A DNA stretch of 64,000 nucleotides from Rickettsiales bacterium (GCA_022763105.1 JALEGK010000069.1:1-64000), one strand, 5' to 3'; counted from the first letter of the stretch, positions 1 to 10,480 are shown. The notes: generated from the letters alone by a model not told the origin. Numbers and translations are program-made.

Positions 1-36
1 GGGTAGGATCATTCATGCTCTACCTCGCTGCATCAG

Positions 37-837
37 CTATTCCTCGCGTTTCATCAGCTTAATAGAGATGGCGGCTAAGTCCGTTGCGGCGGTTGTATGT
101 GGTGCAACGGAAATCAAAGAGCGCTGTGCTCGGATGCTGTCTTTGATTTTGTTATCTTTGCGGATAATACCCAGACATGGAGGCGAGACACTTAAGAAGT
201 TCGTACATGCTCGGTTTAGCGATGCGTAGGTTTTCTCGCCTTCTTTATGAGAGGCGGCGGCATTTACCACCACTTGTACTTCTGGCATGAGCGGTTTGGT
301 CGCACATAGTTTGATAAACGCATAAGCATCGGTCAGTGAGGTTGGTTCGTCATTGATAACCACAATACATTTTGAAGCGACGGAGGTCATGTATTGCACG
401 CTTTGGTCAATACCTGCACCAAGGTCAATGATGACGTAATCATAGGTGCCTGCTGCACCATGCAACGCGTCGCCAACCATTTTAAGACGTTCGATTGGAA
501 TATTCGATAGGCTGGTAGAGCCAGAGCGGCCCGCTAAAATATCGAAATTGCCTTCGTCGTAATGCGTAATCGCATCGGCGAGTTTTGATTGCCCACTAAA
601 GACGCTGCTTAAGTCACGCTTAGGGGTTAGGCCAAGCTGCACATCGACATTGGCAAGGCCAATATCACCATCGAACAGCAGCACGCGGCGACCTGAGCGC
701 GCAAAAATATGGCTCAGCGTTATGGCAAACCAAGTTTTACCCACGCCACCCTTGCCAGATGCGATGGCAATGATGTTGTTAGGCTTGGTCTGAACACCTT
801 CTGACTGAGGTTTTTGTTCGGCTAACGTTGAATCCAT
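37..837 (-). CDS. flhG: FlhG/MinD-like P-loop ATPase regulating flagellar placement and number
   Basis: Walker A ASGKGGVGKTW, DGDIGLANVDVQLG, directly downstream of flhF. The ORF extends to 1002, but the ATG at 837 (MDSTLAEQKP) avoids overlap with flhF. Confidence 0.88.
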   Translation of the reverse strand: MDSTLAEQKPQSEGVQTKPNNIIAIASGKGGVGKTWFAITLSHIFARSGRRVLLFDGDIGLANVDVQLGLTPKRDLSSVFSGQSKLADAITHYDEGNFDILAGRSGSTSLSNIPIERLKMVGDALHGAAGTYDYVIIDLGAGIDQSVQYMTSVASKCIVVINDEPTSLTDAYAFIKLCATKPLMPEVQVVVNAAASHKEGEKTYASLNRACTNFLSVSPPCLGIIRKDNKIKDSIRAQRSLISVAPHTTAATDLAAISIKLMKREE

Positions 838-850
838 AATGTTTAATCCC

Positions 851-1948
851 TTAAGCGGCTTTTCTGTCTCGTTGATATTGCATGAATAATTCGGATAGAG
901 AGATGGCGTCGAGTGTGTAGAACTCGCCCATGACTTTCGATGAGCTGGTGAAGTGGCATAGGCTGTAATCACCTGCGGTCGCAGCCGATAGAATGCCACC
1001 AAAACGGCGGGCGCAATCGGCGCGTGTAATCAGCATGCGCTCAATGTCTAGGAACGAAAACACGCTGGCAATTTCTTCGGCTTCGCCAGCATCCGTACCA
1101 GCGGCGCAAACCAAAATAGGCTCTAAATCTTGCAAGGATGCGAATTCGCCTAGCGCTTTTAGGTCCTGGAAATCATAAGGGTTACAGCCTGCACTATCGA
1201 CGATAATGCTCGTCGTGCTTGGTGTGTTTTTGATGATTTCTTTCAAAGCGGCACGGCTGCGCGCTACTTTAAGCTCGACGCCCAGAATATTCGCAAAGGC
1301 TGAGAGCTGTTCGTTACCAGCGGCACGGTTGGTATCTGCGCTAATGACTTTCACGTCGCGATTATCGACGACCAGCTTGGCAGCTATTTTAGCAGCGGTA
1401 TTGGTTTTACCCACACCGTGGGGGCCTACGAGAATCACACGTAGGGTTTCAAACTTCAGATTGAGCGGTTCGAATCGGTATTGGCGTTGCAATGTTTCGG
1501 CGATGATATGCTGTAAGCCACTGATGCCTTGATGTTGATCTAAGCGCAGTGTGGCTGCGTAATTCAGCATTTTATTGATGATTGGACGAGGTGTCGCATG
1601 ATGCTCGAGCGTTTCACGCATTGAATTCAGGATAGGCTGGTCGTAGGAGATAGTTTCTTCTGGTGCTTCTTCTTGCGCGTAGAAATCATGTGTTTCTTCT
1701 GCAGCCGCTTCAGGCTCATCGTAAAATTGCTCGTCTTCTTCATATTCTTCAGGTGCGAACATGTTGGTTGGGCGACGTTGCTCTTCGAATAATGGTTCGT
1801 CATCAATGCGGTCAATCGCGAAGGTGACCACCACACTACCGTCTGGCTGATGATTACTGTTTAGCATAACCGCATCATCACCCAGCTCTTCACGCGCCAT
1901 TTCCATGGCGTGTCGCATATCGGGGGCTGTAAAGCTACGCATTTGCAT
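851..1948 (-). CDS. flhF: FlhF, SRP-type GTPase for flagellar biosynthesis
   Basis: N-terminal MQMRSFTAPDMRHAMEMAREELGDDAVML; GPHGVGKTNTAAKIAAKL and DSAG motifs; lies between flhA and flhG. Confidence 0.9.
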   Translation of the reverse strand: MQMRSFTAPDMRHAMEMAREELGDDAVMLNSNHQPDGSVVVTFAIDRIDDEPLFEEQRRPTNMFAPEEYEEDEQFYDEPEAAAEETHDFYAQEEAPEETISYDQPILNSMRETLEHHATPRPIINKMLNYAATLRLDQHQGISGLQHIIAETLQRQYRFEPLNLKFETLRVILVGPHGVGKTNTAAKIAAKLVVDNRDVKVISADTNRAAGNEQLSAFANILGVELKVARSRAALKEIIKNTPSTTSIIVDSAGCNPYDFQDLKALGEFASLQDLEPILVCAAGTDAGEAEEIASVFSFLDIERMLITRADCARRFGGILSAATAGDYSLCHFTSSSKVMGEFYTLDAISLSELFMQYQRDRKAA

Positions 1949-1951
1949 CGA

Positions 1952-4114
1952 TTAGAGCTGTCCTAACGTTTTGATTTTTACTTTAGGGTGAATTTCGTTC
2001 TGAGACATCACCATGGTTGCCGGTCTGAAGCGTTCGACAATAGAGCGCACATAAGGGCGAATGGTTGGGCTGGTCAGTAGCACGGGCATTTCGCCTTGCA
2101 TCATCATCTGATCGAAGCTTTTGCGTACGCCATTGATGAAATCCTGAATCTTGCTTGGGGCCATGGTCAGGGTTTTCTCTTCACCGTCACCTGTGAGTGC
2201 TTCTACAAAGGTTTGCTCCCATTGCGGAGACATGGCTAGAATCGGGATATAGCCTTCTTCATTCATCACAGAGTGGCTGATTTGGCGTGCTAGGCGCATG
2301 CGTACATGCTCGGTCAGAATCGTGACATTTTGCGTAACGCGTGATGCTTCCGATACCGCTTCCATAATGGTCGATAGGTCACGGATAGATACAATCTCGT
2401 TGAGTAGATTCTGCAAGATACGCTGAACGGCACTGACGCTAACTTGCGCAGGGATGGTTTCAGCGATGAGTTTTTGTTCTTCGCGACCCAGATCATCCAG
2501 TAGTTTTTGCGTCTCACCGTAAGAGAGAAGCTCAGCCATGTTTTCTTTCACCAGTTCGGTCAGATGCGTGGTGATAACGGTTGGCGGATCAACAACGGTG
2601 TAGTTTTTGAACAATGCCTCTTCGCGCTGTGCTTCAGTCACCCACATGGCGGGTAAGCCAAAGGTTGGCTCGGTGGTCTCTTCACCTTGCAAGGTGATAG
2701 ATGAGCCACCCGGGTCCATGACGAGTAGCATGTCTGGGCGCACATCGCCGCGAGCGCATTCAATTTCTTTTACCTTCACAACATAGCTATTGGCAGGCAA
2801 TTGCATATTGTCCTGAATACGAACGGGTGGAATAACGAAGCCCAGCTCGCGCGCCATTTGCTTACGCAGTGCTTTGATTTGCTCGGTTAAGCGGTGGCCT
2901 TTTTGATAGTTAATGAGTGGTAGCAAGCCGTAACCAAGCTCTAGGCGCAGGCTGTCGATTTGCAGCGAGTCATTGACTTGTTCATCGATCGATCCAGCTG
3001 GAGCACCGCCTTCGCCTGCAGGAACACCCGGAGCACCGGGTAGGCGAGGAGCGCCGGGAACGCCTGGTTCGCCATCCATCTCTTCCGCTTTATCGCGTAC
3101 GTTCTTGTAAATCTGCCAGCCGATATAGCCGGTTATGCCTGATAGTGCCAAGAATGGCAGCATCGGAATGCCGGGCATGAACGAGATCATCAGTAGCAAG
3201 AAGCTGGTGATACCCATAGGAGCAGGGAAACGTCCAAGCTGCCCAAGAACCGCTTTTTCAGCTGAGCCGCTGGTACCTGCTTTGGTCACCAATAGACCGG
3301 CAGCCGTTGATACGATCAGCGCTGGAATCTGAGAGACCAGACCATCACCGATGGTTAGCATGGTGTAGGTATTGACCGCTTCACCGAATGTCAGGTCATT
3401 CATCGCCATGCCGATGATCATACCGGCGATGAAGTTGATGAAGGTAATCAGCAAACCTGCAATGGCATCACCACGCACGAATTTACTCGCACCATCCATC
3501 GCACCGAAGAAGGTGTTTTCATCTTCTAAGTCTTTACGGCGCGCTTTTGCTTCTTGTTCGTCGATCAGACCTGCGGACAAATCGGCGTCGATTGCCATTT
3601 GTTTACCGGGCATTGCGTCCAAACTAAAACGCGCAGATACTTCGGCGATACGGCCAGAACCTTTGGTGATAACGATGAAGTTAATGATGGTCAGGATACC
3701 AAAGATGATCACCCCGATAAGAGGTGAGCCAGACATGACGAAGCCACCAAATGCTTCAATCACTTGACCGGCGGCGTCTGATCCTTCGTGACCTTTACCC
3801 AAGATGAGTCGAGTCGATGCGATGTTCAGCGATAATCGCAGCATGGTCGAAATCAGCAGGATGGTCGGGAAGGAGTTCAGCGATAAAGGTCTATCGATAA
3901 ACAGTACCGTCATCAGGATGAGCACGGATAGGGTAATCGAAATACCCAGCAACATATCGAGTAAGCCAGGTGGGACAGGCAATAGCAAGACAACGAGAAT
4001 GCCGACCACGCCCATAGCGAACATAATATCGCTACGTTTGGCGGCGATTCCGGCGCCGGCTTTTAGGCTTGAAAACCCGAGGCCGCCAGCCTCAGCTGCT
4101 TTTTCTTCTGCCAT
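1952..4114 (-). CDS. flhA: FlhA, flagellar type III export gate protein
   Basis: Multi-TM N-terminus, FHIPEP-family motifs (RLSLNIASTRLIL, GDGLVSQIPALIVSTAAGLLVTKAG), 720 aa. Confidence 0.97.
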   Translation of the reverse strand: MAEEKAAEAGGLGFSSLKAGAGIAAKRSDIMFAMGVVGILVVLLLPVPPGLLDMLLGISITLSVLILMTVLFIDRPLSLNSFPTILLISTMLRLSLNIASTRLILGKGHEGSDAAGQVIEAFGGFVMSGSPLIGVIIFGILTIINFIVITKGSGRIAEVSARFSLDAMPGKQMAIDADLSAGLIDEQEAKARRKDLEDENTFFGAMDGASKFVRGDAIAGLLITFINFIAGMIIGMAMNDLTFGEAVNTYTMLTIGDGLVSQIPALIVSTAAGLLVTKAGTSGSAEKAVLGQLGRFPAPMGITSFLLLMISFMPGIPMLPFLALSGITGYIGWQIYKNVRDKAEEMDGEPGVPGAPRLPGAPGVPAGEGGAPAGSIDEQVNDSLQIDSLRLELGYGLLPLINYQKGHRLTEQIKALRKQMARELGFVIPPVRIQDNMQLPANSYVVKVKEIECARGDVRPDMLLVMDPGGSSITLQGEETTEPTFGLPAMWVTEAQREEALFKNYTVVDPPTVITTHLTELVKENMAELLSYGETQKLLDDLGREEQKLIAETIPAQVSVSAVQRILQNLLNEIVSIRDLSTIMEAVSEASRVTQNVTILTEHVRMRLARQISHSVMNEEGYIPILAMSPQWEQTFVEALTGDGEEKTLTMAPSKIQDFINGVRKSFDQMMMQGEMPVLLTSPTIRPYVRSIVERFRPATMVMSQNEIHPKVKIKTLGQL

Positions 4115-4122
4115 TTAGTGCG

Positions 4123-5478
4123 CTAACCATTCGTTCCGGTTTGTTGTTCATTCTCAGAATATTGCTTGAGTTTGTTGCGTAGCGTACGAATCGAAATGCC
4201 CAAGATATTCGCCGCATGGGTGCGGTTACCTAGGCAATGATCGAGCGTTTCTAAAATCAGGTCTTTTTCAACAGCGGCCACGGTGCGGCCAACCAAACCA
4301 CTTGGCTTTTTGTTTGCATCGGCTGCATCAGAAGAGGTGGCAAGAACCGGTGTGTCTTCTGGCTCTGGTGCTTGTTGCTTTTGGTGTTGAAGCAAAATAG
4401 CAGCCTCATCGATCTGATCGCCATGCGCCATAAGTACGGCGCGGTGACAGATATTCTCTAGCTCACGCACGTTACCCGGCCAATGATACTCTTGGAGTTT
4501 CTTTAGCGCGCCACCAGAGAGCTTGCGTGGCGGCATGCCGTTGGCTTTGGAGTATTTCTCAATGAAGAAATCAGATAGCGGCACAATATCATCGACGCGA
4601 TCTGCCAGTTTTGGTAGCTGGACGTTAATGACATTTAAGCGGAAATATAAATCCTCACGGAAACCGCCGCGCTGCACTTCAGCTTCTAGATCGCGGTTAC
4701 TGGTTGCCAGAATGCGGATATTGACAGGGATTGGCTTGTTGCTACCGATGCGGACGATCTCACGTTCCTGAATGGCGCGCAATAGCTTCGCTTGCAGCGA
4801 AATATCCATCTCGCTGATCTCATCGAGGAATAGCGTTCCGTTATTGGCTTCTTCGAACTTACCCAAACGGCGGGCAATCGCGCCAGTGAAGGCACCTTTT
4901 TCGTGACCGAACAATTCAGACTCAAGCAGGTTCTCAGGGATTGCAGCACAGTTAAGTGTGATGAATGGCTTGGTCGAACGTGCGCTCTTTTTGTGGATAT
5001 AGCGTGCGATGACTTCTTTACCGGTACCGGACTCACCGGTGATCAGGACGCTTGCATCAGACTGAGCAATTTGATCAGCCATTTGTAGCACGCGTCTCAT
5101 CGCGTCGGAGCCGTGAATAACGGAATGGGTTTCTTCGCTGATTGCTTCGAAGACGGCGGCAATGAGTTCTTCATCCGGAGGGAGCGGGATGTACTCTTTT
5201 GCGCCATCTTTAATGGCCTTTACGGCGGCTTGTGCATCGGCTTCGATACCGCAGGCAACGATTGGCACGCTGATACGCTCATTCTCAAGCATGGTGACCA
5301 GTTTGCCAATATCTTCGCCAACATCGACGATAATCAGGTCGGCGCCCTGACCATCGCAGAGCATGTGGAATGCATCATCAATGGATGAGACTTGGCCAAC
5401 TTTTGCGCCTCTATCGCGAGCAATACGGCTCGCCGCGCCAATTTGTCCATTTAAATCACCAATGATGAGTAGTCGCAT
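4123..5478 (-). CDS. flbD: Sigma-54 dependent flagellar transcriptional activator, FlbD type
   Basis: Receiver-like N-terminus MRLLIIGDLNGQIG, AAA+ core with GESGTGKE and GAFTGA, C-terminal Fis-type HTH (HAANILGISIRTLRNKL); located in a flagellar operon. Confidence 0.88.
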   Translation of the reverse strand: MRLLIIGDLNGQIGAASRIARDRGAKVGQVSSIDDAFHMLCDGQGADLIIVDVGEDIGKLVTMLENERISVPIVACGIEADAQAAVKAIKDGAKEYIPLPPDEELIAAVFEAISEETHSVIHGSDAMRRVLQMADQIAQSDASVLITGESGTGKEVIARYIHKKSARSTKPFITLNCAAIPENLLESELFGHEKGAFTGAIARRLGKFEEANNGTLFLDEISEMDISLQAKLLRAIQEREIVRIGSNKPIPVNIRILATSNRDLEAEVQRGGFREDLYFRLNVINVQLPKLADRVDDIVPLSDFFIEKYSKANGMPPRKLSGGALKKLQEYHWPGNVRELENICHRAVLMAHGDQIDEAAILLQHQKQQAPEPEDTPVLATSSDAADANKKPSGLVGRTVAAVEKDLILETLDHCLGNRTHAANILGISIRTLRNKLKQYSENEQQTGTNG

Positions 5479-5493
5479 GTTATCTCCGTTAGC

Positions 5494-5781
5494 TTACTTC
5501 TCTGCTTTAATAATCTCCGTCATCGTGACACCAATACGGTCTTCTACGACCACGACTTCGCCGCGCGCAACCAAACGGTTGTTCACGTAAATGTCGATTG
5601 GCTCACCCACTTTACGGTCTAGCTCTACTACTGCACCTCGGCCGAGTTTTAGTAGCTGATTGACCTGCATGGATGTTTTCCCCAGTACAACAGAAACTTG
5701 TACGGGAATGTCACTGACGGCATCGAGCGTGATGTTACCATCACCGGCTTCCGCAAGCGCATTTGCCATTTCATCTGCCAT
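5494..5781 (-). CDS. fliN: FliN, flagellar motor switch protein
   Basis: SpoA domain: VSDIPVQVSVVLGKTSMQVNQLLKLGRGAVVELDRKVGEPIDIYVNNRLVARGEVVVVEDRIGVTMTEI. Confidence 0.95.
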   Translation of the reverse strand: MADEMANALAEAGDGNITLDAVSDIPVQVSVVLGKTSMQVNQLLKLGRGAVVELDRKVGEPIDIYVNNRLVARGEVVVVEDRIGVTMTEIIKAEK

Positions 5782-5783
5782 GT

Positions 5784-6674
5784 TTATTCTCCCTCATCTG
5801 ATGGTTGGATTGGCGTTCTGGTTTTGACTGAACTTTGAGGCTCTTGGACGTCCTCTTGTTGCGCGTGCTGAGCAGATTCTGCTTCCACCTCGGAAACAGT
5901 TGGCTCAGTATCGGCAATTTTTTCCTCTTCGTCTATCATTTCTTGTGGTTCTGCGGGTTGCAGTGCCTGAGTTTCTTCTTCTACTCGCTTAAGTGGGGCA
6001 GAAAAGTCAATGGTCTGAAGCTTCTGTTCGATTTGTGCCCAGATCGCATTCATGTCGCGCTCGATCGCGCCGCTTTGCCATTCCATGCGTGCTTCTACGA
6101 TCTGCATGGATTCATCGGAATGGATGACGAGATCGGCTTCCACACCGGCAGCAGCCAGTTTTTTGCGTAAGAAATCTGCCATAAAGTTACCCAGATCGGG
6201 GTGAACTGTCAGAATGATGCGCGGTTGGGTGACCAGCACGCCTAAACATTCATCGATCATCGCGTCGATATTTGCGGTCGGGATCATGGCAACGACATCG
6301 CCCGCTACTTTTTGCGCGACCACTTGCACAAGCTGAGACAAATCGGCGCTTTGCATGGCGAGGTAGCTCATATGGCGCGCCTTCATTTCGGAAAGCTCAG
6401 CGGTGAGTTGGTCGCAGATGGATTCAATTTGCTGTAGGCGACGGCTATCTTCGTTTTTCTGTTGCTGCTTGCCATCTTCGATACCGGCATTACGGCCTTC
6501 TTCGAAAGAAAGTTTTTTGGCAGTCTCTAGCTCTTCGAGAGAAAAGGTCGGAGGAGGGGGAGGTTCCTCCTCGACAATTTCTTCTGCCGATTCAACGATC
6601 TCTTCAAAGTCTTCCGGCAGGCCTTTCTTATGAAAGTCCTCCAGATCTTCGAAATTGAAACGTTGAATCGACAT
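5784..6674 (-). CDS. FliH-like flagellar export ATPase regulator, with acidic C-terminal extension
   Basis: Position between fliN and fliG; coiled coil FEEGRNAGIEDGKQQQ and a FliH-like C-terminal region (LTVHPDLGNFMADFLRKKL). Confidence 0.75.
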   Translation of the reverse strand: MSIQRFNFEDLEDFHKKGLPEDFEEIVESAEEIVEEEPPPPPTFSLEELETAKKLSFEEGRNAGIEDGKQQQKNEDSRRLQQIESICDQLTAELSEMKARHMSYLAMQSADLSQLVQVVAQKVAGDVVAMIPTANIDAMIDECLGVLVTQPRIILTVHPDLGNFMADFLRKKLAAAGVEADLVIHSDESMQIVEARMEWQSGAIERDMNAIWAQIEQKLQTIDFSAPLKRVEEETQALQPAEPQEMIDEEEKIADTEPTVSEVEAESAQHAQQEDVQEPQSSVKTRTPIQPSDEGE

Positions 6675-6687
6675 CGACGACTATTCC

Positions 6688-7734
6688 TTAATATACGAGT
6701 TGCTCTTCGCCGCTTGAATCAGCGATCACAATTTCACCTTTAGCTGCTAGGTCTTTCGCGGTGTTCACCACGTAGATCTGCGCTTCATCTACATCCTTCA
6801 GGCGCACAGGGCCCATGGCTTCCATATCTTCGAGCAGGATTTTGGAAGCACGCTCGGACATGTTCTCGAAGAACAGACCTTTGATGGTTTCTGATGCACC
6901 TTTGAGTGCGACGGCGAGTTTGTCTTTGTCGACGGCACGCAGGATGCTTTGAATACCGGTAGGGTCGACCTTGAGAAGATCTTCGAAGGTAAACATAAGA
7001 GCGCGGATACGTTCTGCTGCTTCTTCGTCGCGTTCTTCCAGTTCGCCCATGAATTTGGTTTCGGCGTCGCGAGAGAAGTTGTTGAAGACTTCTGCCAAGA
7101 ATTCGTGGCTGTCTTGGCGTTGCGTTTTGGCCAGGTTGCTCATGAATTCGACGCGTAGGGTTTTCTCGACGCCATCGAGTACTTCTTTCTTCACCGCTTC
7201 CATGCTTAGCATACGCAGCATCACTTCCATTGCGAGTTCTTCAGGGAATTCGGTTAGGACACGTGCGGTATGGTCTGGGCGGATTTTAGACAGCACCAAT
7301 GCAATGGTTTGAGGATATTCGTTCTTCAGGTAGGTCGCGAGGATTTCCTCACTCACATTACCTAGCTTATCCCATGTGGTACGACCTGCCGGACCACGAA
7401 TATCTTCCATGATTCCATCTACGCGTTCTTTACCCATCGCTTTGAGGAGTAGTCGTTCGGTTGATTCGTATGTACCAACCATGACACCCGCAGATGACAT
7501 TGAATCAATGAACTCGTTGTAGAGACGCTCAACCGTGTCAGCGCTTACTGCGCCAAGGTTAGCCATAGCGCCAGAGATTTCGCGCACTTCATCATCTTCC
7601 ATCATGTTGAAGATTTTGGAAGCGCTCTCCTCATGAATTGACATCAAGAGGATAGAGGTTTTCTGAATACCTGTGAGTTTGCGAAACTCTTCAGATTCTG
7701 CGCCTGCTCCTGTTGCTACTGGTGGTCGTGCCAT
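6688..7734 (-). CDS. fliG: FliG, flagellar motor switch protein
   Basis: LTGIQKTSILLMSIHEESASKIFNMMEDDEV; EEYPQTIA-like segment; C-terminal charged motor domain. Confidence 0.96.
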   Translation of the reverse strand: MARPPVATGAGAESEEFRKLTGIQKTSILLMSIHEESASKIFNMMEDDEVREISGAMANLGAVSADTVERLYNEFIDSMSSAGVMVGTYESTERLLLKAMGKERVDGIMEDIRGPAGRTTWDKLGNVSEEILATYLKNEYPQTIALVLSKIRPDHTARVLTEFPEELAMEVMLRMLSMEAVKKEVLDGVEKTLRVEFMSNLAKTQRQDSHEFLAEVFNNFSRDAETKFMGELEERDEEAAERIRALMFTFEDLLKVDPTGIQSILRAVDKDKLAVALKGASETIKGLFFENMSERASKILLEDMEAMGPVRLKDVDEAQIYVVNTAKDLAAKGEIVIADSSGEEQLVY

Positions 7735-7762
7735 AGTCGTCGTGCCTCTTCATGCGTATTAA

Positions 7763-9391
7763 TTAGTCTCCTGATCCAAACGCCCATTGACGTAGAATCA
7801 CGAGTGTTTCTTCTGGGTTCTGGTCTACCAGCTCGTTCACGCGGCGATAGGTAGAGGATTTGACCTGACCGTTGATGCGGTCAATGTTGATCATATCTTC
7901 TTCACCTTCCTCGCCGTCGGTCAAATCAGCCAGTTGACCAGCAATGTCTGGCGCAGTCAGCGCTTCCATGCCCAGACGCTCTTCTTCGCGTGCCAGCTCG
8001 GCTGCTTCGATCGTGCGGTTGACGAGTGGGCGGACGACCATCAGCATCGCTAGGATCGCTACGCCACCCAGAACCAGAGTCTGGATAATGTTGTCTAGGT
8101 CTTCTTTCAGCCAATCGAATGGGCCTTCTTCGATTCCTAGCTCAATATTTGATACAAACTGCATATTAACCACTCTGAGGTCATCGCCGCGATCTGCATC
8201 AAAACCAATCGCAGAGCGAGCCAGATCTTCAATCTGATCCAGCTCTTCTTGACTGCGAGGTTGGTAGGTAACTGTACCGTCTTCTGCGGTGGTGTAGGTG
8301 CCATCCACCAAAATCGCGACAGACAGACGACGTACACGGCCAGTCTCGCGGATTTGGTTGGTGACTTCTTTTGAGATTTCGAAGTTGGTGGTTTCTTCGT
8401 TACGCTCTAGCTCGCTTTGCGCGAGCGTACCTGCTTTATCAGCATCGGCATCGGGCAGGTTGTTTCCAACGGTGACGTTATCATCGATTTTCTTCTCGTT
8501 GCTGCGTTCGGTTTCCGTGATACCTTGAATCGAACGTGCGACCTGACCTTCTGGATCATAGGTTTCGGAGTTTTTGACAATACGGTCGAAATCAATTTCA
8601 GCGGTGACTTCAGCAGTGACTTTATTCAAGCCAAGTGATTGCTCGAGCAGACGCTCGATGGTATTGCGCAGGCGACGTTCGTAATTAACGCGAAATTCTT
8701 CTGATTCAGCCGCGTAGACATGCGGATCACTGTCTTCATCGACACCTTTTGCGAGTAGGCGGCCTTTATTATCAACCAGCGTGATGCGTTGCACCTTCAG
8801 GCCTGGAACGGCAGTGGCAACCAAATGGCGGATAGCAGCGATCTCTTGGTTTTCCAGTGATCCACCGCCACGTAATTTTAAAGCGACCGACGCGGTAGGC
8901 TCACGACGGTCGCGGGTAAATAGCTCGCGCTTCGGGACGACCAAATGGACGCGCGCGCTATCAATTTTCTGGAAGCTGGAGATGGTACGACCAAGCTCTC
9001 CTTCCAGGGCTCTTAATTTATTGACGTTTAAAACGAAATTCGAGGTTCCGAGTGCTTCGGTAGAGTCAAACACCTCATAACCGACGACCGAACCTTGAGA
9101 TGGCAGCCCTTCCGCTGCCAGTGAGATGCGAACCTCGTCCACTTTATCGCTAGCGACTAAGATTTGCGTACCGTTCGCACGTAATTCATACTTAATGCCG
9201 CGCTTATCCAGCTCAGAAATAACCATATTTGAGTCTTCTGGCGGCATATTAGAATAAAGAGGTGATAGAACGGGTGACGCGATGCGTAATGACAGGAAGA
9301 TGAAGAAAGCGATAAGAACAATCGCGGTAGCAGCCATAGAGGCCAATTTGATTTGACTTAGCTCCTTTAAGGACTGAACCATTGCGTTCAT
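7763..9391 (-). CDS. fliF: FliF, flagellar MS-ring protein
   Basis: LSPLYSNMPPEDSNMVISELDKRGIKYEL; YscJ/FliF domain; C-terminal TM and tail. The ATG at 9391 (MNAMVQSLKEL) is preferred over the 9502 extension. Confidence 0.95.
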   Translation of the reverse strand: MNAMVQSLKELSQIKLASMAATAIVLIAFFIFLSLRIASPVLSPLYSNMPPEDSNMVISELDKRGIKYELRANGTQILVASDKVDEVRISLAAEGLPSQGSVVGYEVFDSTEALGTSNFVLNVNKLRALEGELGRTISSFQKIDSARVHLVVPKRELFTRDRREPTASVALKLRGGGSLENQEIAAIRHLVATAVPGLKVQRITLVDNKGRLLAKGVDEDSDPHVYAAESEEFRVNYERRLRNTIERLLEQSLGLNKVTAEVTAEIDFDRIVKNSETYDPEGQVARSIQGITETERSNEKKIDDNVTVGNNLPDADADKAGTLAQSELERNEETTNFEISKEVTNQIRETGRVRRLSVAILVDGTYTTAEDGTVTYQPRSQEELDQIEDLARSAIGFDADRGDDLRVVNMQFVSNIELGIEEGPFDWLKEDLDNIIQTLVLGGVAILAMLMVVRPLVNRTIEAAELAREEERLGMEALTAPDIAGQLADLTDGEEGEEDMINIDRINGQVKSSTYRRVNELVDQNPEETLVILRQWAFGSGD

Positions 9392-9449
9392 AGCTTGCTC
9401 CCTATCCGTCGTGTATTGTGCTTGCCGAGCACTTGTTTTTATGTGGTAG

Positions 9450-9468
9450 CTAGGAATATTTTTCCTAG
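9450..9468. promoter_or_regulatory. Perfect inverted repeat CTAGGAA-TATTT-TTCCTAG upstream of fliF (possible operator)
   Basis: Read directly: 9450-9456 CTAGGAA, 5-nt AT spacer, 9462-9468 TTCCTAG; about 60 nt upstream of the preferred fliF ATG. Confidence 0.4.
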
Positions 9469-9622
9469 GACCTATATAAACAGATTTTGCGGCGTTGCGC
9501 AAACACTTTTTTCATTTTTTTAATAATGAAAAATCAATGGCTTGGTGGGTTTTCTGCTGTGTTGCGGTGCAAAAAGATGCTGCGAAAGTATTGTTAGGTC
9601 GGCATTTATTGCCTATTTAGCG

Positions 9623-10468
9623 TTATTGAGAAATGTGCTTCTCGTAAATATCAGCAAGAGCAATAGATGTAACCGGTAAGGTTATGAAAAATGGGATAAA
9701 TAACGCGGCGCCTAACACGTTGATGAATAAAAGCCCGACCAAAGCACCAATTCCATCACCGCCTTGGGCTTTCACCCAGGAAACACTCTTCATGATACCA
9801 TCTTTAACGCTTAATTCCGGGTGGTCCAGCAGGAAATAAGGGGTGAAAATGAAGAAGGTATAGACGATCATGCTGAGGATCATAATCAGGTAGCCACCAG
9901 AGTATATTGTCGCGCCAATGAGGGCGGGTAGTCCGAAGGCGATCAATGAGGTAATGGATGCCGCGAACAGAAATGGCTTGAAGTGGTAATTCATCAATTC
10001 GACCATGAATTTAGAGTCGATGCCTTGGCCGCGGACCTTGCGCAGTACGAAGACGGCGTTTAGGAAGTAACATACGCCGCTAATGCACGTGCCGATCAGT
10101 GCGGTCAGTAAGTTTGGGAGAATGTTTGATACCAGCAAGGTCAAAATCATGCCCATGAGTACAAAGCCTGCGCTTGTCATGGCGACGGTGTGGTTAGAGC
10201 CAAGATAGGCGAATGATTCTTTCAAGATAGGCAGTACCGCCAAATCTTGCTTATCGTGAAATAATGGTGTGGCGTCTTCTTCTGCTGCTTCGAAAAATTC
10301 TTTCAGCTCATGTAGTGATTCTGCGGTTACCGTGTCATCATAGTCTGGTCGATAGATTTCTGTCATCGGCAATACTTTGCCGCTTCTTACACGTTTTACT
10401 AATGATACCAGATCAATCGGTCCCGTACGTGAACCGTTATTTTCCACGATATAATATTGCTCTAACAT
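9623..10468 (-). CDS. Membrane protein with N-terminal GYF_2/DUF4339-like domain
   Basis: YYIVENNGSRTGPIDLVSLVKRVRSGKVLPMTEIYRPDY, followed by several hydrophobic helices. Confidence 0.65.
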   Translation of the reverse strand: MLEQYYIVENNGSRTGPIDLVSLVKRVRSGKVLPMTEIYRPDYDDTVTAESLHELKEFFEAAEEDATPLFHDKQDLAVLPILKESFAYLGSNHTVAMTSAGFVLMGMILTLLVSNILPNLLTALIGTCISGVCYFLNAVFVLRKVRGQGIDSKFMVELMNYHFKPFLFAASITSLIAFGLPALIGATIYSGGYLIMILSMIVYTFFIFTPYFLLDHPELSVKDGIMKSVSWVKAQGGDGIGALVGLLFINVLGAALFIPFFITLPVTSIALADIYEKHISQ

Positions 10469-10480
10469 GCTTGTGCTTTC

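Noticed and set aside
5835-6170. Plus-strand 111-aa ORF and other long antisense ORFs in the flagellar block (e.g. 3372..3767, 3804..4118, 6971..7312, 8781..9080)
   Set aside because: They lie wholly inside well-supported minus-strand flagellar genes and look like shadow ORFs.
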